Part shown: one piece after another, positions 24,017 through 26,341 of the stretch
Numbering within the stretch: position 1 is the first letter of the stretch
How the letters are laid out: each line of letters opens with the position of its first letter
Assembly: GCA_017428805.1 (NCBI GenBank)
Contig: JAFRQC010000184.1
Coordinates: 1 to 26,341 of the forward strand
Source of the DNA: Prevotella sp.
GTDB lineage: Bacteria; Bacteroidota; Bacteroidia; Bacteroidales; Bacteroidaceae
Reading direction: 5' to 3'
DNA length: 26,341 nt
Notes under the pieces: generated by a model
Told to the model about the DNA's origin: nothing
Seen by the model: only the letters and a program-made list of their open reading frames with translations
Database searches by the model: none
Made by a program: the position numbers and the translations under genes

Positions 24017-24247
24017 ATGTCGTACAGTCAATTAGCGCAACTGGAGTTCATGAACGCCATTAATAGCATCAATTCCGAATCAGAACTTAACGATTTCAGG
24101 AATATGCTGTCACATTATTTTGCCCAAAAAGCACAAAGGGCAATTGATGCTTTGTGGGATGAAGGTGTCATTAACAATGACACCATTGAACAATGGGGTG
24201 AAGAACACATGCGTACTCCTTACCACTATGAGGCGAATCGTCCTTGA
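24017..24247 (+). CDS. Antitoxin-like protein paired with a PIN toxin
   Basis: The protein has 76 residues from the ATG at 24017, preceded by AAAGGA at a suitable distance. In-frame ATGs at 23999 and 24002 are alternatives that would be nearly leaderless. It is a small helical, acidic protein (LAQLEFMNAINSINSESELN) ending W-G-E-E-H-M-R-T-P-Y. I know this tail from small proteins encoded just before COG1569-type PIN toxins in Bacteroidales. The next gene starts inside it, at 24228, a 20-nt overlap typical of a toxin-antitoxin pair. It should neutralise the PIN RNase, which is truncated here, so it is probably an orphan antitoxin. Confidence 0.65.
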   Translation: MSYSQLAQLEFMNAINSINSESELNDFRNMLSHYFAQKAQRAIDALWDEGVINNDTIEQWGEEHMRTPYHYEANRP

Positions 24248-24404
24248 CACAAACTGTCTTCTACAGTCACTGCCTTCTTCCAGTCCGTATCATAAGATAT
24301 GGACGGATATACTAAATGGCCAAATTCAGTTGTGTGTCAATACTGAGATTCTGAATGAATATGAAGAGATCCTGGCCAGCAAGACAATTAATAGCCCAAC
24401 ATAG
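24228..24404 (+). pseudogene. Truncated PIN-domain toxin (VapC-like, COG1569 type)
   Basis: The frame starts at the ATG at 24228 with MRRIVLDTNCLLQSL, which carries the first conserved PIN Asp (LDTN). It continues SPYHKIWTDILNG and CVNTEILNEYEEILASK, which carries a further acidic residue. Full proteins of this family have about 140 residues with two more acidic sites. Here homology ends after about 53 residues and the frame stops at 58. The break lies near 24385, where the 3' end of a convergent HigA-like gene begins. It is therefore most likely inactive, cut by arrival of the higBA-like module or by a deletion. Confidence 0.75.
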
Positions 24405-24750
24405 CAGCTGGCGTTATTCCTAAAGTGACACAAAGCAGACGGGCAATTTTCAGCGTAGGCTCTGCCCTACCTGAGACATAGTCGCTTATGCGTGAAGGAC
24501 TAACTCCAATCTCTGCAGCCAACTGTTTCTGACTCATATTCTTCTCGTCCAACGAAAGCTGTATCAACTGCGCTACGGTAGGTTTGCCCATGGGATAGTG
24601 CTCCTTCTCATAATCAATGACAACATCCGACATCATTGTCAACTCCACAGCATTGCGGTCGTTGGCAGGTGTGTTGTCATCTACCATTGGCAACAGTTCC
24701 TCAATTCGTGCCAATGCGAACTTGTATTGCTCTTTAGTAATCTTTGCCAT
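24388..24750 (-). CDS. higA: HigA-like antitoxin with XRE helix-turn-helix
   Basis: This 120-residue protein has an N-terminal half (ALARIEELLPMVDDNTPAND, YEKEHYPMGKPTVAQLIQ) like COG5499 antitoxins. A Cro/C1-type helix-turn-helix follows at about residues 71-112 (MSQKQLAAEIGVSPSRISDY, then PTLKIARLLCVTLGI). It should bind the toxin and repress the shared promoter. It is the second gene of the pair, 17 nt after the toxin gene, in the toxin-first order typical of HigBA. Its 3' end overlaps the end of the truncated PIN gene by 17 nt. Confidence 0.85.
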   Translation of the reverse strand: MAKITKEQYKFALARIEELLPMVDDNTPANDRNAVELTMMSDVVIDYEKEHYPMGKPTVAQLIQLSLDEKNMSQKQLAAEIGVSPSRISDYVSGRAEPTLKIARLLCVTLGITPAAMLGY

Positions 24751-24767
24751 ATTCGTACCTCCTTATA

Positions 24768-25067
24768 TTATATCGTTGAAACGTCTATCTTATCGTATTC
24801 ACTATGAGTACCCACAAATCGGATGAAAATATGCCCGATTGTGAACTTTACAACCACCACAAGTCGATATTTGTTGCCCCTGATGTCAAAGACATAGTGT
24901 TGGCTTCCAACGTAGTCTGTTGTGGGGAAATCTGCCTTTATATCCGACAGGTTCTTCCACTCTGCCTTTTCTGCGATGTCATACCATCGTTCAAGTGCAG
25001 CCTGAGCGTCTCCATGTCCTTCCGAACTATAGAACTCAACTAATCGTCTATGTGATACTATTCTCAT
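24768..25067 (-). CDS. higB: HigB-like mRNA interferase toxin
   Basis: This 99-residue basic protein of the RelE/HigB superfamily (COG4680 type) probably cleaves ribosome-bound mRNA. Recognisable parts are MRIVSHRRLVEFYSSEGHGD, AALERWYDIAEKAEWKNLSD, the central YVFDIRGNKYRLVVVVKF, and the ending IFIRFVGTHSEYDKID with His and Tyr at typical positions. The length is normal and nothing looks broken, so with its antitoxin it seems to be an intact type II pair. A good promoter precedes it and leaves a leader of only a few nt. Confidence 0.88.
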   Translation of the reverse strand: MRIVSHRRLVEFYSSEGHGDAQAALERWYDIAEKAEWKNLSDIKADFPTTDYVGSQHYVFDIRGNKYRLVVVVKFTIGHIFIRFVGTHSEYDKIDVSTI

Positions 25068-25075
25068 TTCGGTTG

Positions 25076-25105
25076 CAAAGTTACATAAAAGTTTTGAATT
25101 TCAAA
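25076..25105 (-). promoter_or_regulatory. Promoter of higB-higA
   Basis: On the minus strand TTTG (25105-25102), an 18-nt spacer and TAACTTTG (25083-25076) form a near-complete Bacteroidetes promoter. The start near 25070 leaves only a few nt before the ATG at 25067. Confidence 0.75.
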
Positions 25106-25149
25106 AGAATAATGATAAAAATTTCTATTATTTAGAATTTTTCTTCTTA

Positions 25150-25272
25150 TTAATAGTCATAGTGACAGTACCCTGGGCCAGCTTGAGGATTTTGAAGAGC
25201 ATTCAGCAGATTCCGGCCCTCATTGCCATCCAGCACCTGCATCTGCTGGATGGCAATCTGATTGAGTTTCAC
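25150..25272 (-). pseudogene. Short protein remnant of unknown origin
   Basis: A 40-codon frame from GTG 25272 to TAA 25150 reads LNQIAIQQMQVLDGNEG, then RNLLNALQNPQAGPGYCHYD. It looks like the C-terminal end of a real protein, but it has no start of its own and a stop codon lies 4 codons upstream of the GTG. I do not recognise the family. A perfect 14-bp hairpin sits inside it. Confidence 0.35.
25222..25257. repeat. Perfect 14-bp hairpin
   Basis: ATTGCCATCCAGCA (25222-25235) is perfectly inverted at 25244-25257 with an 8-nt loop. No T-run follows on either strand, so it is not a standard terminator. Confidence 0.8.
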
Positions 25273-25289
25273 AAGCCTTTTGCCTTAGT

Positions 25290-26148
25290 CTATCGGCCGA
25301 CGGAGAAGTAGACCTTACGCCCATTCTTGATATATATTCCAGGGCAAAGGGCGCTTTCGTCGACACGACGACCCATAAGGTCATAGATGGCATCGGTGGG
25401 GATTCTGTCAATGGAAGTGTGGCTGATGCCAGTAGTGGTAGCGAGGGTGCAGAAAGAGAAATAGGTGGGCTCGTCGTAGTTCGCATTCCCTGCATCTTTC
25501 AGATATTTACCCGTGCCAACGTTCTTCAGGGTGAATCCCTTGCCGTCCGCATAGTCGATATTCCATACGGCACCGTTCTCAAAGTCCTCGCCGTTGCCAT
25601 TGGTCAGTCCGAGGATGAAACAGCACCTCAGCCGTCTCCGGACAGCCGTTGTGCTTGATCCACACATTCAGGTTCTTCTGCACATTCGAGAAGGTCACCA
25701 CGTCGTCGCTGGTGCCGTGGGTGTGGATGATGGGTATCGGTCTCACATTGGGACTGGCCGTCGCTCCGCCCATGGGATAGCCGCTGATGGGGGCGAAGGC
25801 TGCGATACGGTCGGCGATCTTGTTCATGGCATGATAGGTGAACATGCCGCCCATTGAGAATCCCGACAGGTAGACGCGCCCCCGGTCGATGTCGTATTTA
25901 TCCACCATCTCGTCGATGATGGCCAGTACGAAGTTGATGTCGCGGTTGCCGCTGATGTCCCAGCTCTTGTTGATGCCCTCAGGGAAGACGGTGACGAACT
26001 TGGCCGTATCGGCTACCGACTTGATGTCGAGCATGTTCATCTGGTAGGCAGCGTCCTGATTCATACCGTGACAGGAGATCAGCAGCGGACGCTTGGCACC
26101 CAGATCGTTGGGCACATAGATCTTATAATTAGTGGTTGTATTCTTCTG
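25290..26148 (-). pseudogene. Degraded secreted esterase (PHB depolymerase/feruloyl esterase type)
   Basis: The 5' part (frame open 26148-25579) reads KIYVPNDLGAKRPLLISCHG, then WDISGNRDINFVLAIIDEM, then the nucleophile elbow GFSMGG, and HGTSDDVV with the expected Asp. This matches the LpqC/feruloyl-esterase alpha/beta hydrolases. There is no ATG or signal peptide: an in-frame stop lies at 26149-26151, within noncoding repeat. After GCPETAEV (near 25640) the esterase sequence, including the catalytic His, is missing. The remaining sequence continues in another frame (GLTNGNGEDFENGAVWNIDY, then GKYLKDAGNANY). It ends with a Bacteroidales secretion-tail-like IYDLMGRRV, then PGIYIKNGRKVYF. So it has lost its N-terminus, has an internal deletion and is frameshifted. 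Confidence 0.75.
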
Positions 26149-26151
26149 TTA

Positions 26152-26196
26152 AATTTCTGTGTTTTTCTGAATAATTCTTGTCTATCTGTGTAATCT
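26152..26196. repeat. Nonamer array upstream of the esterase remnant
   Basis: Five loose 9-bp units (AATTTCTGT, GTTTTTCTG, AATAATTCT, TGTCTATCT, GTGTAATCT) abut the truncated 5' end of the esterase remnant. The register is approximate. Confidence 0.5.
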
Positions 26197-26251
26197 GTGG
26201 CCCCTTTAATCAACTTTTTTTCGTTAAAAAGCGAATTTTTCCTAAAAAATA

Positions 26252-26282
26252 TTTGGTAATTAGAAAAATATATGTAAATTTG
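26252..26282 (+). promoter_or_regulatory. Full consensus promoter pointing out of the window
   Basis: TTTG (26252-26255), a 19-nt spacer and TAAATTTG (26275-26282) form the best complete Bacteroidetes promoter seen here. The downstream gene is outside the window; an ATG at 26331 (ATGGAAGAG) is a possible start. Confidence 0.7.
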
Positions 26283-26341
26283 CACCGAAAAGCAGGCCTA
26301 AGTGTGGGCATGCGGTAAAATTTGACATCGATGGAAGAGAC

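Overview
The window is chromosomal DNA of a member of the Bacteroidales, most likely Prevotellaceae. The evidence is the Bacteroidetes-type promoter element TAnnTTTG, found upstream of almost every transcription unit, and the gene order tig-clpP-clpX-recQ and guaB-ppiC-surA-ostA-mutL. Shine-Dalgarno sequences are rare, and there is a FimB/Mfa2-like lipoprotein, a DUF3857 protein and a C11 lipoprotein. Genus-level assignment is inference; no rRNA or species marker is present.

Layout. 1-114: 3' end of an IS (ISL3-type) transposase. 214-3001 (minus): clostripain-like lipoprotein, mlaE and mlaF. 3002-3572: a structured intergenic region with a 22-bp repeat array, an octamer array, a leftward promoter and two identical dyads. 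3573-6163 (plus): a DUF3857/transglutaminase-like protein and a secreted protein made of two related halves. 6166-6723 (minus): AraC-type regulator, divergent from lptB. 6865-21831 (plus): lptB, tig, clpP, clpX, recQ, guaB, two parvulin-type isomerases (the second surA-like), an OstA/LptA-like protein and mutL. 21927-22001: tRNA-Val(UAC).

After the tRNA the window becomes accessory. A FimB/Mfa2-like lipoprotein changes base composition in its last third. It is followed by a terminator and a 407-bp non-coding element with 90-bp inverted arms. Next come an antitoxin with a truncated PIN toxin, an intact HigB/HigA-like pair on the minus strand, and remnants of an esterase gene. At the right edge a well-formed promoter points out of the window.

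Functional theme. The core genes combine outer-membrane biogenesis (Mla lipid transport, LptB, OstA-like, SurA/PpiC chaperones) with protein quality control (trigger factor, ClpXP), DNA repair (RecQ, MutL) and GMP synthesis (GuaB).

The most unusual content is repetitive. (i) Tandem arrays with 7-bp period and locus-specific sequence lie just upstream of promoters or start codons. They have also entered coding sequence, three times in mutL and once as the signal-peptide core of the OstA-like protein. (ii) Arrays of 22-bp units, each a 19-bp dyad plus 3 bp, occur at two distant loci and look like one family. (iii) The 407-bp element at 23437-23843 has arms that each carry four copies of a TATGGAGGCTTA-like motif at the same spacing in mirror orientation. 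No protein-coding system that I would call new is evident; the candidate undescribed signals are these non-coding structures.
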